From assembly GCF_010725725.1 (NCBI RefSeq), contig NZ_AP022599.1:4278001-4342000 (forward strand): a DNA stretch of 64,000 bases, in the 5' to 3' direction. This DNA comes from Mycolicibacterium pulveris. GTDB lineage: Bacteria > Actinomycetota > Actinomycetes > Mycobacteriales > Mycobacteriaceae. Positions 1 to 9,501 of the stretch are shown piece after piece. The notes below the pieces were generated by a model that had not been told where the DNA came from, ran no database searches, and saw only the letters and a list, made by a program, of their open reading frames with translations. Numbering within the stretch: the first letter of the stretch is position 1; each line of letters opens with the position of its first letter. The position numbers were made by a program, and so were the translations under genes.

Positions 1-1
1 G

Positions 2-3000
2 TTGAAGCTGGACCGTCAAGGCACCGCCGAACTGTCAGAGGCCGCGCGCGCCCGCGGTGTCACCGTGAACACCCTGATGCAGATGGCATGGGCCACACTG
101 TTGTCGGCGTTCACCGACCGCAGCGATGTGGTGTTCGGGGTGACGGTGTCCGGGCGCCCAGGTGAGCTCACCGGCGTGGAGACGATGGTCGGGCTGTTCA
201 TCAACACGGTGCCACTACGGGTGCGGCTGGACCCGGTGGCGTCGGTCGGTGCGCAATGCCGCGCGGTGCAGCGGGAGGCCGCGCTGTTGCGCGATCACAG
301 CCACGTGCCGCACGCGGAGCTGCGGGCGCTGGGCGGTGTCGGAGAGATGTTCGACAGCCTGCTGGTGTACGAGAACTTTCCACCGGGAGGGCTGGTCGGG
401 GGCGGCGATTTCACCGCCAACGGCGCGACGTTCCGTCCGGCGGCGCTGGAGAGCCTGTCGCACTTCCCGGTCACCATCGCCGCGCACATGGTCGACGACC
501 AACTGACCGTGCTGGTCGAAGCGATCGACGGGGCGCTCGGCCTGATGAGCGCTGAGTCGCTGGGCCGGCGTCTGCTGGCGACCGTGGAGCGTCTGATCAG
601 CCACTGGGACCGTCCGCTGCGCGACGTCAGCGTGCTGCTCGACGGTGAGGGCTCGCCGCCAGCCCAGATCGCCCCCGCCCCAACAGATGACGGTGTGCAT
701 ACGACCTTCACCGCCGTCGCGAACCGCAGGTTGGCATCGGTGGCCCTGAGCTGGCCCGGCGGTGAGCTGACCTTCCGCGAACTCGATGAAGCAGCCGACC
801 GGCTGGCCGCCGCGCTGGCGCGTCGTGGCGTCGAGCCCGAACGCCCGGTGGCGATCCGCCTCGCCCGCGGCCCCGAGTATGTGATCGCGATGTTCGCGGT
901 GTTGAAGGCCGGGGGCGTGATCGTTCCGCTCGACCCGTCCATGCCCGCCGACCGCGTCGCCGACATCCTGCAGCAGTGCGACGCGACCCTGGTCATCGAC
1001 GACACGCTCATCGCCGCGACCGCCGACGAACCGGTTGGGGATTTCGAACCCGTTGCGGCACAGCCGGGCCAGGCCGCCTATGTGGTGTTCACCTCGGGCA
1101 CCACCGGACGACCGAAGGGCGTCATCGGCACCCATCAGGCCCTGCTGGCCTACGCCGAGGACCACGCTGAGAATGTGTTGCGCCCCGCGGCGGCCCGGCT
1201 GCGGCATCCGCTGCGGGTCGCCCACGCGTGGTCGTTCGCGTTCGACGCCGCCTGGCAGCCGCTGGCCGCGCTGCTGGATGGGCACGCCGTTCACATCGTC
1301 GACGGCGACGTGCAGCGGGATGCCGAGGCGTTGGTGCAGACGATCGGGCGGTACGGCATCGACATGATCGACACCACCCCGTCGATGTTCGCCCAACTGC
1401 ACGCCGAAGGCCTGCTCACCACGGTGCCCCTCGGGGTGCTCGCGCTGGGCGGGGAGGCCGTCGGCGTCCCGGCATGGAACCTGATCCGCCACGAATGCGC
1501 CCGCACCGGCATGGCGGCCTACAACTGTTACGGCCCAACCGAAACCACGGTGGAAGCCGTCGTCGCCACCATCGCCGATCACGAGCAACCCACGATCGGG
1601 CGGCCGACCTCGCCCAGCCGCGCCTATGTCCTGGACTCCTGGCTGCGGCCGGTGCCCGACGGTGTCGCCGGCGAGCTGTACCTGGCCGGTGGCCAGGTGA
1701 CCCGCGGTTACCACGGCAGGCCGGGGGAGACGGCGAGCCGATTCGTCGCCGACCCGTTCGTAGCCGGGCAGCGGATGTACCGCACCGGCGATGTGGTGCG
1801 CCGCCAGGTCGACGGTGCACTGCAGTTCCTGGGTCGCAGCGATGCCCAGCTGAAAGTTCGCGGCTTCCGGGTGGAGCCCAGCGAGATCGCCGCGGTGCTG
1901 CACAGTCATCCGGCGGTGCACCACGTCCACGTCGCGGTGCGCAGAAAACGCGGGGGGCCACGGTTGACCGCCTACGTGGCCGCCGACCCGGCGCCCGCCG
2001 TGGCCGAACTGCGCAACCTGCTGGCAAAGCGGTTGCCGCGCTATATGGTTCCGCACGCCATCGTCGTCGTCGACCAGATACCGCTGACCTCGCACGGCAA
2101 GGTCGACGACGCCGCGCTGGGCGCCATCGCCGTCGACGACGGCCCGGCTATCGCCGCCGAAACCGAAACCGAGACCGCCCTCGTCGAGGTGCTCGCCGAG
2201 CTGTTGGACTGCGTCGAGGTCGACGTCACCGCGGACTTCCTGGCGCTCGGGTTGGACAGCATCGTGGCGCTCTCGGTGGTGCAGGCCGCGCGGCGACGCG
2301 GGATTCCGTTGCGGGCCCGGCTGATGCTGGAATGCGGAACCATCCGCGAACTCGCGGCCGCGATCGACAACGAGTCGGTCGGCGTCCAACGCGACGACGA
2401 CCACGAGGACGGCCCGATCCCCGTGCTGCCCAACGTGCATTGGCTCTACGAACACGGCGACCCGCGCCGGCTCGCGCAGACCGAGGCGATCTGGCTGCCC
2501 GACGGCATCACCGGCGAACACCTGCAGCAGATGTTGCGAACGGTTGTCGACGGACACGAGGTGCTTCGTTGCCGGCTCGACGTCGACACGATGACGCTCG
2601 TGCCCCACGAACCGGGCGACATCCTGACCGAGGCGATAGTCGACGGCGACCTGACCCAAGCAGTCGCCCGCCACACCGAGGAGTCCGTGCAACGCCTTGA
2701 CCCGCAACGGGGTTCGATGCTGTCGGCGGTGTGGCTGCGCCGACCCGACGGGCCCGACGTGCTGGTGCTCACCGCTCACGTGCTCGCGCTGGACCCGGCG
2801 TCATGGCGGATCGTGCTCGGTGAGCTCGACGCGGCGTGGCACACGATCGCCGCAGGCAACACGCCGGCACCGATGCGCGAACACACCAGCTTCCGAAAGT
2901 GGGCCCGCCTGCTGGGTGAGCGGGCACAGCAGCTGCAGACCTGCGATTTCTGGGCCGCACAACTCGACGGCGAGGACCCCGCGATCGGCGCGCGGCGGCT

Positions 3001-3661
3001 GCAGCCGCAGACCGACCGGGTGGGTGACGTCGTCGTCACCGTTTCGGTCGCCGGCGCCGACGTCAGCGCCCGGCTGGTGTCCTCGGCGGTGCCGACCGCG
3101 CACCTGTTGGCGGTCGCGGCCGCGCGCACCGTCACCCGCTGGCGGCGGCATCGCGGACAGGACCCGCAGCCGACGCCGCTGCTGGCGCTGGAAACGCACG
3201 GCCGCGCCGACGGCATCGTCGGGGGCGCGGACATCTCCGACACCGTGGGCCTGCTCTCCGCGATCTACCCGCTGCGGGTGTCGTCGACGCAGGACCTGAC
3301 CGCCATCCCCGGCGATGGGATCGACTACGGTCTGCTGCGCTATCTGCGTGCCGACACCGCCGAGCGCCTGCGCGGCCACCGCGACCCCCAGCTGCTGCTG
3401 AACTTCCTCGGCCGCATCCACGTCGGGCTCGACGGCGGCGCGCTCAGGGTGGATCGCGAGTTGCTGAAGGACGTAACGCCGTTGCCCGAACCCGACCTCG
3501 CGGTCCGGCACGAGCTGACCATCATCGCCGCCGTCCTCGGCGCCGCCGACGCTCCCGTGTTGGCCACGCAGTGGCGCACGGTGCCCGAAGTCCTCTCGGC
3601 TGGCGATGTCGCCACTCTTCAGTCGCTGTGGCAGGAGTCATTACGAGAGGTGGTGTCATGA
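2..3661 (+). CDS. mbtF: Mycobactin nonribosomal peptide synthetase MbtF-like, 5'-truncated by window edge
   Basis: The reading frame is open at the window start, so the N-terminus lies outside. Visible order: C-terminal half of a condensation domain (residues 1-200 of the fragment, with the GLFINTVPLRV motif), an adenylation domain (about 235-705), a carrier domain with Ser in LGLDSI (about 751), and a second condensation/epimerization-type domain (about 800-1219). Adenylation motifs include FTSGTTGRPKG (about 362), YGPTETT (about 509), YRTGD (about 593), KVRGFRVEPSEIAAVL (about 617) and the A10 lysine in SHGKVDD. In mycobactin assembly MbtF adds the terminal lysine-derived unit. The stop overlaps the mbtG start (ATGA), and mbtG and mbtH follow, which supports the assignment. 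The last domain reads AHVLALDPASW where active E domains have HHxxxDGxSW, so the second His is Val; epimerization is unlikely. Confidence 0.93.
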   Translation: MKLDRQGTAELSEAARARGVTVNTLMQMAWATLLSAFTDRSDVVFGVTVSGRPGELTGVETMVGLFINTVPLRVRLDPVASVGAQCRAVQREAALLRDHSHVPHAELRALGGVGEMFDSLLVYENFPPGGLVGGGDFTANGATFRPAALESLSHFPVTIAAHMVDDQLTVLVEAIDGALGLMSAESLGRRLLATVERLISHWDRPLRDVSVLLDGEGSPPAQIAPAPTDDGVHTTFTAVANRRLASVALSWPGGELTFRELDEAADRLAAALARRGVEPERPVAIRLARGPEYVIAMFAVLKAGGVIVPLDPSMPADRVADILQQCDATLVIDDTLIAATADEPVGDFEPVAAQPGQAAYVVFTSGTTGRPKGVIGTHQALLAYAEDHAENVLRPAAARLRHPLRVAHAWSFAFDAAWQPLAALLDGHAVHIVDGDVQRDAEALVQTIGRYGIDMIDTTPSMFAQLHAEGLLTTVPLGVLALGGEAVGVPAWNLIRHECARTGMAAYNCYGPTETTVEAVVATIADHEQPTIGRPTSPSRAYVLDSWLRPVPDGVAGELYLAGGQVTRGYHGRPGETASRFVADPFVAGQRMYRTGDVVRRQVDGALQFLGRSDAQLKVRGFRVEPSEIAAVLHSHPAVHHVHVAVRRKRGGPRLTAYVAADPAPAVAELRNLLAKRLPRYMVPHAIVVVDQIPLTSHGKVDDAALGAIAVDDGPAIAAETETETALVEVLAELLDCVEVDVTADFLALGLDSIVALSVVQAARRRGIPLRARLMLECGTIRELAAAIDNESVGVQRDDDHEDGPIPVLPNVHWLYEHGDPRRLAQTEAIWLPDGITGEHLQQMLRTVVDGHEVLRCRLDVDTMTLVPHEPGDILTEAIVDGDLTQAVARHTEESVQRLDPQRGSMLSAVWLRRPDGPDVLVLTAHVLALDPASWRIVLGELDAAWHTIAAGNTPAPMREHTSFRKWARLLGERAQQLQTCDFWAAQLDGEDPAIGARRLQPQTDRVGDVVVTVSVAGADVSARLVSSAVPTAHLLAVAAARTVTRWRRHRGQDPQPTPLLALETHGRADGIVGGADISDTVGLLSAIYPLRVSSTQDLTAIPGDGIDYGLLRYLRADTAERLRGHRDPQLLLNFLGRIHVGLDGGALRVDRELLKDVTPLPEPDLAVRHELTIIAAVLGAADAPVLATQWRTVPEVLSAGDVATLQSLWQESLREVVS

Positions 3662-4992
3662 CCAGGTCCTCAACCCCGACATTGGTTGTGGTCGGTGCCG
3701 GGGTCAAGGCGGTCGCGGTCGCCGCCAAGGCCGCGGTGCTGCGTGAAATGGACATCGCCGTACCCCGCATCGTCGCCGTGGAACGCACTGCGGTGGCGGC
3801 CAATTGGCGGGCCGACGGTGGCTGGACCGACGGCCAGCACCGGCTCGGCACCAGCCCCGAGAAGGATGTCGGCTTTCCCTACCGGTCCTCGTTGGTGCCG
3901 CGCCGCAACGCCGAACTCGACGAGCGGATGACCAGGTACAGCTGGCAGTCCTACCTCATCGGAACCAACCAGTTCGCCGAATGGGTGGACCGCGGCAGGC
4001 CGGCGCCCACCCACAAGAAGTGGAGCCAGTATCTGCGCTGGGTCGCCGACAACGTCGACATGAACGTGATCTTCGGTGAGGTGCAGCGGATCTCGGTTGA
4101 CTCCGGCGCCAACGGGCAGCGCTGGGCGGTGCACACCGCGGATCAGTGCGTCGACGGCGACGGCCTGATGATCACCGGTCCCGGGCAGCCCGAGCGGTCG
4201 ATCCTTCCCGGCAACCCGCGGGTGTTGTCCATCGCCGAGTTCTGGCACCGCGCCGCGCAGTGTGAGCTGATCGCCGCCGAACGTGTGGCGGTGATCGGTG
4301 GTGGCGAGTCCGCCGCGTCGATGCTCAACGAGCTGTTCCGACACCGGGTTTCCACCATCACCGTGATCTCGCCGCAGGTGACGTTGTTCACCAGGGGCGA
4401 GGGTTTCTTCGAGAACACGCTGTTCTCGGATCCCACCGGCTGGACGGGCCTGACGCTCGACGAGCGTCGCGACGCGCTGACCCGGACCGACCGCGGCGTG
4501 TTCTCTGCCCGGGTGCAGGAGGCGCTGCTGTCCGATGACCGGATTCGGCACCTGCGCGGCCGGGTCGCGCACGCCGTGGCCCGCGACGGCCGAATCCGCT
4601 TGACGCTGAGCACGAATCAGGGCGCCGAACGCCTGGAAACCGTGCACGGATTCGACCTGGTGATCGACGGTTCGGGCGCCGATTCGGCGTGGTTCATACC
4701 GCTGCTTGGCCAGGACGCGCTGGATCTGCTCGAGATCGGTCTGGGCGGTCCGCTGACCGCCGATGCGCTGCAGGACGCCATCGGCTACGACCTCGCCGTC
4801 ACCAATGTCACCCCGAAGCTGTTTCTGCCCGCCCTGTCCGGGCTGACGCAGGGGCCCGGCTTTCCCAACCTGTCCTGTCTCGGGCTGCTGTCGGACCGGA
4901 TACTCGGCGCGGACATCGGTGCGGGCACCGAGCCCGACGACACCGCCGATCGAGCAACGAGGAGAAGCGATGAGCACCAACCCGTTCGATGA
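3658..4992 (+). CDS. mbtG: L-lysine N6-monooxygenase MbtG (mycobactin hydroxylation)
   Basis: A flavin-dependent N-hydroxylase of 444 aa that makes the hydroxamate of mycobactin by oxidising lysine nitrogen. The N-terminus has an FAD Rossmann segment ([15 protein letters not shown], residues 8-22) and mid-protein there is an NADPH-binding segment ([14 protein letters not shown], about 210). The ATG at 3658 overlaps the upstream synthetase stop as ATGA, which decides the start; an in-frame extension back to 3571 would lie inside mbtF. The 3' end overlaps the mbtH start by 23 bases, so the three genes look translationally coupled. Length matches the M. tuberculosis protein (about 431 aa). Confidence 0.93.
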   Translation: MTRSSTPTLVVVGAGVKAVAVAAKAAVLREMDIAVPRIVAVERTAVAANWRADGGWTDGQHRLGTSPEKDVGFPYRSSLVPRRNAELDERMTRYSWQSYLIGTNQFAEWVDRGRPAPTHKKWSQYLRWVADNVDMNVIFGEVQRISVDSGANGQRWAVHTADQCVDGDGLMITGPGQPERSILPGNPRVLSIAEFWHRAAQCELIAAERVAVIGGGESAASMLNELFRHRVSTITVISPQVTLFTRGEGFFENTLFSDPTGWTGLTLDERRDALTRTDRGVFSARVQEALLSDDRIRHLRGRVAHAVARDGRIRLTLSTNQGAERLETVHGFDLVIDGSGADSAWFIPLLGQDALDLLEIGLGGPLTADALQDAIGYDLAVTNVTPKLFLPALSGLTQGPGFPNLSCLGLLSDRILGADIGAGTEPDDTADRATRRSDEHQPVR

Positions 4993-5185
4993 CCCCGACG
5001 GCACGTTCTATGTGCTCGCCAACGACGAGGATCAGCACAGCCTGTGGCCCGGGTTCGCCGACCCGCCCGCTGGGTGGCGCGTCGTATTCGGTGAGGGCAC
5101 GCGCGAGGACTGCATGACCTACATCGAGCAGAACTGGACCGACATCCGGCCACGCAGCCTGAAGGCGGCCATCGGCGCGGGGTGA
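4970..5185 (+). CDS. mbtH: MbtH-like NRPS accessory protein
   Basis: A 71-aa protein with the MbtH family signature: [20 protein letters not shown], then [13 protein letters not shown] and a C-terminal DIRPRSL. MbtH proteins bind adenylation domains and are needed for their activity and solubility. The ATG at 4970 follows a GGAG ribosome site (4961-4964) and starts 23 bases before the mbtG stop. A longer frame starting at 4919 is just read-through of mbtG. This is the family's type member position, last in the mbt cluster. Confidence 0.95.
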   Translation: MSTNPFDDPDGTFYVLANDEDQHSLWPGFADPPAGWRVVFGEGTREDCMTYIEQNWTDIRPRSLKAAIGAG

Positions 5186-5212
5186 CCGGGCGGCTGCTCT
5201 ACGTTGGGTGCC

Positions 5213-5869
5213 GTGGCATCCCCTGCGGCATCCCCGACGCGGCCGAGGACCCTCGCGGTCGGTGCGGCGTGTTGGATCGCCGCGGCCATCGGCTACGTCG
5301 TCCTCGAACTGCTGACCGCGGTGGCGTTACCCGGGTACAGCTACACCGGGCACTACATCAGCTCGCTCGGCGTTCCGGCGTGGTCACCGCGCGCATACCT
5401 GATCAACGCGGCGTTCTACGCCCAGGCGGTGCTGTTTCTCACCGGCGCGCTGCTGGTCGCCCGGTCGGTGCGGGGTCGCTTCAGCGCGGTGCTCGTCGTG
5501 CTGGCGGCGCTCACCGCCGTCGGCAACATCCTGGTCGGCACCGTGTACGGCGGTTCTGCGCTGTGGACCAACGGATTCGAATGGCTGCACGTGCTCGGCG
5601 CGTTCCTGGCGATACTGGGCGGCAACGCCGCGGCGCTGGCCGGCTCCCCCGTGGTGGCCCGCGTCACCGCTGCCCGATGGTATCTGCCGACCGGGGTGCT
5701 GATCGGGTTGGCGGGCATCGCGATCTTCGCGATGCTGCAGAACTACAACGACTGGACCGTGAACTACGCGCCGGTCGGGCTCGTCGAACGCGGCTGTGTG
5801 TACACGATCCTGATCTGGCAGCTGCTCAGCGGCCTGCTGTTGACGCTGGCCGCCGCGGCGGGCGACTAG
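5213..5869 (+). CDS. DUF998-family integral membrane protein
   Basis: About 218 aa, with six hydrophobic segments spread over the whole length. The YTGHYISSLG segment near residue 45 and the following aromatic and glycine pattern are typical of DUF998 proteins, whose function is unknown. A GTG at 5213 is chosen; a TTG at 5204 is an alternative and neither has a clear Shine-Dalgarno. The gene follows mbtH by 27 bases and may share its transcript, but nothing in the protein links it to siderophores. Its stop codon overlaps that of the convergent gene at 5866 (shared CTAG). Confidence 0.75.
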   Translation: MASPAASPTRPRTLAVGAACWIAAAIGYVVLELLTAVALPGYSYTGHYISSLGVPAWSPRAYLINAAFYAQAVLFLTGALLVARSVRGRFSAVLVVLAALTAVGNILVGTVYGGSALWTNGFEWLHVLGAFLAILGGNAAALAGSPVVARVTAARWYLPTGVLIGLAGIAIFAMLQNYNDWTVNYAPVGLVERGCVYTILIWQLLSGLLLTLAAAAGD

Positions 5870-6180
5870 ACCTGCCGGCCTAATGGCACGTCCATGTCGA
5901 ACACCCGGGCGTGAAGCACGGTGCGGTTGCGCAGCGCGGCCCGCACCGCGCGGTGCAGGCCATCCTCCAGATAGATGACGCCCTTCCACCGCACCGCGTG
6001 CGGAAACAGATCGCCGTAGAACGTCGAGTCCTCCGACAGCAACCGGTCCAGGGCCAGCACCGTCGTCGTCGTCACCAGCTCGTCGAGCCGGATCTGCCGC
6101 GGCGGGATCCGGGCCCACTGCCGGTGGGTCAGGCCATGATCGGGATACGGACGGCCCTCCCGGACGCCCTTGAAGATCAT
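5866..6180 (-). CDS. Conserved hypothetical protein, Rv2375-like (called VapB-like antitoxin in some annotations)
   Basis: A 104-aa protein on the minus strand beginning MIFKGVREGRPYPDHGLT. Position and orientation (between the mbt genes and hrcA, opposite to both) match M. tuberculosis Rv2375. The sequence has a central LDELVTTTTVLALDRLL helix and an EDGLHRAVRAAL segment. Some automated pipelines label the family as VapB antitoxin, but no PIN-domain toxin gene adjoins it here, so a toxin-antitoxin role is unsupported. The start ATG at 6180 sits about 150 bases upstream of and divergent from hrcA. Confidence 0.7.
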   Translation of the reverse strand: MIFKGVREGRPYPDHGLTHRQWARIPPRQIRLDELVTTTTVLALDRLLSEDSTFYGDLFPHAVRWKGVIYLEDGLHRAVRAALRNRTVLHARVFDMDVPLGRQV

Positions 6181-6326
6181 CTGGCCGACGTCCCCCGCAT
6201 CTGTGACTGGGGCAACGGCTTCACGCTGCGAAGGCTATCGCAAACCGGCGATCGCCACGCGCGCTGCGGCGGCGGGCTATCACCGCTGCTGATGACCGTA
6301 AACTGGATGGCGATTGGAGGTGAACC

Positions 6327-7358
6327 ATGGGGAGTGCCGAGGAGCGTCGCTTCGAGGTGCTGCGCGCTATCGTCGCTGACTTCGTGGCCACCAAAGAGCC
6401 GATCGGCTCCAAGTCCCTTGTGGAACGCCACAACCTCGGGGTCTCGAGCGCGACGGTCCGCAACGACATGGCCGTCCTCGAAGCCGAGGGCTACATCACC
6501 CAGCCGCACACCAGCTCGGGCCGGGTGCCCACCGAGAAGGGCTACCGCGAGTTCGTCGACCGGATTCACGACGTCAAGCCGTTGTCGGCGGCTGAACGAC
6601 GCGCGATCTTTTCGTTCCTGGAGTCCGGTGTCGATCTGGACGACGTGCTGCGCCGCGCCGTGCGGCTGTTGGCCCAGCTCACCCGCCAGGTGGCGATCGT
6701 TCAATATCCGACGCTGACCGCGTCGACCGTGCGCCGCCTAGAGGTCGTGCCGCTGACGCCGGCCCGGGTGTTGCTGGTGGTGATCACCGACTCCGGCCGC
6801 ATCGACCAGCGCATCGTCGAGCTCGGCGACACCATCGACGACCACGAACTCGGACAGCTCCGTGACCTGCTGGGCCAGGCGCTGGAGGGCAAACCGCTGT
6901 CGGCCGCGTCGGCGGCGGTGGCCGAGCTGGCGGCGCAGCTGGACGGGACCGGTGGCCTGTCGGACGCGATCGGTCGCGCGGCCACCGTGCTGGTGGAAAC
7001 CCTCGTCGAACACCGCGAGGAGCGGCTGCTGCTGGGCGGCACCGCCAACCTGACCCGCAACACCGCCGATTTCGGCGGCAACCTCCGCTCCGTGCTCGAG
7101 GCGCTGGAGGAACAGGTCGTGGTGCTGCGGCTGCTGGCCGCGCAGCAGGAGGCGGGCAAGGTCACCGTGCGTATCGGCCACGAAACCGAGGCCGAGGAGA
7201 TGTCGACGACGTCGGTGGTGAGCACCGCCTACGGTAGTGCGGGCAAGGTGTATGGCGGCATGGGCGTGTTGGGACCCACCCGGATGGACTATCCGGGAAC
7301 TATCGCTAATGTCGCTGCGGTTGCTCTTTATATCGGCGAAGTCTTAGGCAGCCGATAG
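6327..7358 (+). CDS. hrcA: Heat-inducible transcription repressor HrcA
   Basis: A 343-aa protein. The N-terminal winged-helix region includes [20 protein letters not shown] (about 29-48) and [17 protein letters not shown], which are HrcA hallmarks; the C-terminus has the conserved [20 protein letters not shown] (about 315-334). HrcA represses groEL/groES-class heat-shock genes at CIRCE operators. A strong GGAGGTGA site at 6316-6323 precedes the ATG. I see no CIRCE (TTAGCACTC-N9-GAGTGCTAA) in the 146-base upstream gap, so autoregulation is not evident. dnaJ2 follows 41 bases downstream, the usual actinobacterial pairing. Confidence 0.96.
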   Translation: MGSAEERRFEVLRAIVADFVATKEPIGSKSLVERHNLGVSSATVRNDMAVLEAEGYITQPHTSSGRVPTEKGYREFVDRIHDVKPLSAAERRAIFSFLESGVDLDDVLRRAVRLLAQLTRQVAIVQYPTLTASTVRRLEVVPLTPARVLLVVITDSGRIDQRIVELGDTIDDHELGQLRDLLGQALEGKPLSAASAAVAELAAQLDGTGGLSDAIGRAATVLVETLVEHREERLLLGGTANLTRNTADFGGNLRSVLEALEEQVVVLRLLAAQQEAGKVTVRIGHETEAEEMSTTSVVSTAYGSAGKVYGGMGVLGPTRMDYPGTIANVAAVALYIGEVLGSR

Positions 7359-7370
7359 GTCAAGCAGCAG

Positions 7371-7390
7371 ACAGACAGGCACAGACAGGC
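7371..7390 (+). repeat. Tandem decamer ACAGACAGGC x2 upstream of dnaJ2
   Basis: Two perfect adjacent copies of ACAGACAGGC, followed by the related AGGTCAGGC, fill the hrcA-dnaJ2 gap where a ribosome-binding site would be expected. No role is known to me; replication slippage is the simplest origin. Confidence 0.8.
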
Positions 7391-7399
7391 AGGTCAGGC

Positions 7400-8545
7400 G
7401 TGGCACGCGACTACTACGGGCTGCTCGGGGTGAGCAAGGGCGCCAGCGATTCCGAGATCAAGCGCGCCTATCGGAAGCTGGCGCGTGAACTGCATCCCGA
7501 CGTCAACCCCGACGAAGAGGCCCAGGCGCGGTTCAAGGAGATCAGCGTCGCCTACGAGGTACTCAGCGATCCGGAGAAACGCCGCATCGTCGACCTGGGC
7601 GGCGATCCGCTCGAGTCCGCGGGCGCCGCGGGCAACGGGTTCGCCGGCTTCGGCGGGCTCGGCGACGTGTTCGAGGCGTTCTTCGGCGGCGGCGCGACGT
7701 CGCGCGGGCCGATCGGCCGGGTGCGGCCCGGCTCGGACTCGCTGCTGCGGATGCGGCTGACCCTGGAGGAGTGCGCGACCGGGGTGACCAAGCAGGTCAC
7801 CGTCGACACCGCGGTGTTGTGCGATCTGTGCCACGGCAAGGGCACCCACGGCGACTCGCGGCCGGTCACCTGCGACACCTGCGGCGGGCACGGCGAGATC
7901 CAGACCGTGCAGCGCTCGCTGCTCGGGCAGGTCATGACGTCGCGGCCGTGCCCGGTGTGCGGCGGGGTCGGCGAGGTCATCCCCGACCCGTGCCACCGCT
8001 GCGGCGGCGACGGCCGGGTGCGTGCGCGGCGCGACATCAGCGTCAAGATCCCCGCGGGCGTCGGCGACGGGATGCGGGTGCGGCTGGCCGCCCAGGGCGA
8101 GGTCGGGCCCGGCGGCGGACCCGCGGGCGACCTGTACGTCGAGGTGCACGAAAAGCCGCACGAGGTGTTCGTGCGTGACGGCGACGACCTGCATTGCACG
8201 ATCTCGGTGCCGATGGTCGACGCCGCGTTGGGCACCACCGTCACCGTCGACGCGATCATCGACGGCCCGACCGAGATCACCATCGCGCCCGGCACCCAGC
8301 CCGGACAGGTGACGACGCTGCGCGGCCACGGCATGCCCCACCTGCGCAGCGGGGTGCGCGGCGACCTGCACGCCCACATCGAGGTCGTCGTGCCGTCGCG
8401 GCTGGATCACGAGGACACCGAGCTGCTGCGCAAGCTGCGGGAACGCCGCGGCGACGCCGCCGAGGTGCGCTCCACCAACGGGTCGTCGCCGTCGTCGGGC
8501 GGGGGACTGTTCTCCCGGCTGCGCGAAACGTTCAGCGGCCGCTGA
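7400..8545 (+). CDS. dnaJ2: Co-chaperone DnaJ (DnaJ2)
   Basis: A 381-aa protein. The J domain (residues 1-65) holds YYGLLGV and the HPD tripeptide in [16 protein letters not shown] Gly/Phe-rich linker (about 75-100) precedes four CxxCxGxG-type zinc repeats ([32 protein letters not shown], about 137-212) and the C-terminal substrate-binding domains. It stimulates DnaK ATPase in protein folding. The GTG start at 7400 gives the canonical [11 protein letters not shown]-terminus. It lies directly downstream of hrcA, as in M. tuberculosis Rv2374c-Rv2373c. Confidence 0.96.
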   Translation: MARDYYGLLGVSKGASDSEIKRAYRKLARELHPDVNPDEEAQARFKEISVAYEVLSDPEKRRIVDLGGDPLESAGAAGNGFAGFGGLGDVFEAFFGGGATSRGPIGRVRPGSDSLLRMRLTLEECATGVTKQVTVDTAVLCDLCHGKGTHGDSRPVTCDTCGGHGEIQTVQRSLLGQVMTSRPCPVCGGVGEVIPDPCHRCGGDGRVRARRDISVKIPAGVGDGMRVRLAAQGEVGPGGGPAGDLYVEVHEKPHEVFVRDGDDLHCTISVPMVDAALGTTVTVDAIIDGPTEITIAPGTQPGQVTTLRGHGMPHLRSGVRGDLHAHIEVVVPSRLDHEDTELLRKLRERRGDAAEVRSTNGSSPSSGGGLFSRLRETFSGR

Positions 8546-8645
8546 TGGGCTTGCGTCGGTCACCCTTTCCGCGAATTCTGCACCAGGGCGGTGATCGCCG
8601 CCGGCTGACGACCCTGCGGCAGAAATCGGTGCCGCGGTAAGACCG

Positions 8646-9395
8646 ATGACCGACGCGTTGTTCTACGTCGACGCGCTACCCGAGCCGGGCGGGTTGGCCG
8701 TGGTGGACGGCGACGAGGGCTTTCACGCCGCCAACGTGCGCCGCATCCGCGCAGGTGAACGCCTGGATCTCGGCGACGGCGCCGGAGAGGTGGCGCACTG
8801 CGTCGTCGAGGAGACGGGCAAGGCCCGGCTGACTGCGCGGGTGCTGGATCGGCGCCGCGTCCCGCCCGCCCGCCCGGCGGTCACCGTCGTGCAGGCGCTC
8901 CCCAAGTCCGACCGCGCCGAGCTGGCCGTCGAACTGGCGACCGAGGCCGGAGCCGATGCGTTTCTCGCCTGGCAGGCGACCCGCTGCGTGGCCCGCTGGG
9001 ACAAAGCGGCCAAGGTCGACAAGGGGCTGCGGCGCTGGGCCGCGGTGGCCCGCTCAGCGGCCCGCCAGTCGCGGCGGCCCTACATTCCCGACATCGCAGG
9101 CGTGGTGTCGACGGCGCAGCTGGCGGCGCGGGTCCGAGACGAGGTGGCGGCGGGTGCGGCGGTGCTGGTGTTGCACGAATCGGCCATGCAGCCACTCGCC
9201 GACGTCGCACTGGCGCAAGCGGATTCGCTGATGCTGATCGTCGGACCGGAAGGCGGTGTCGCCGACGAGGAGATCGCGGCACTCGGCGACGCCGGCGCGA
9301 TTGCGGTGCGGCTGGGCCCCACGGTGCTGCGGACGTCGACGGCGGCGGCGGTCGCGCTCGGCGCCCTGGGTGTGCTGACCGGCCGGTGGGGCTGA
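8646..9395 (+). CDS. rsmE: 16S rRNA (uracil1498-N3)-methyltransferase RsmE
   Basis: A 249-aa SPOUT-class methyltransferase. The family signature near the C-terminus is plain: [14 protein letters not shown] (about 198-211) and [16 protein letters not shown] (about 223-238), which form the knotted S-adenosylmethionine site; the N-terminal part is a PUA-like RNA-binding domain. It methylates U1498 in helix 44 of 16S rRNA. It begins 101 bases after dnaJ2 and precedes phoH, matching the order around Rv2372c. Confidence 0.95.
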   Translation: MTDALFYVDALPEPGGLAVVDGDEGFHAANVRRIRAGERLDLGDGAGEVAHCVVEETGKARLTARVLDRRRVPPARPAVTVVQALPKSDRAELAVELATEAGADAFLAWQATRCVARWDKAAKVDKGLRRWAAVARSAARQSRRPYIPDIAGVVSTAQLAARVRDEVAAGAAVLVLHESAMQPLADVALAQADSLMLIVGPEGGVADEEIAALGDAGAIAVRLGPTVLRTSTAAAVALGALGVLTGRWG

Positions 9396-9453
9396 GCCGG
9401 GCGTCTGCGGTAAACATTGGGAAGCGTCGCGGCCCGGCGGTAAACTGGGGATT

Positions 9454-9470
9454 CCTGGCAAACCGCCAGG
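9454..9470 (+). promoter_or_regulatory. Hairpin in the phoH upstream region
   Basis: CCTGGC-AAACC-GCCAGG forms a perfect 6-bp stem with a 5-base loop, 32 bases before the phoH start. Two similar segments with GCGGTAAAC lie just upstream. The hairpin could lie in the 5' leader; no function is assigned. Confidence 0.4.
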
Positions 9471-9501
9471 CCAGAACACAGAAAGCAGGCACTGAACCCT
9501 C

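Noticed and set aside
215..2779. Long antisense open frame opposite the NRPS (854 codons)
   Set aside because: High GC content creates long shadow frames; the sense strand carries unmistakable condensation/adenylation/carrier motifs and the antisense product shows none.
6181..6326. CIRCE operator upstream of hrcA
   Set aside because: The TTAGCACTC-N9-GAGTGCTAA pattern is absent; no other inverted repeat of that type seen.
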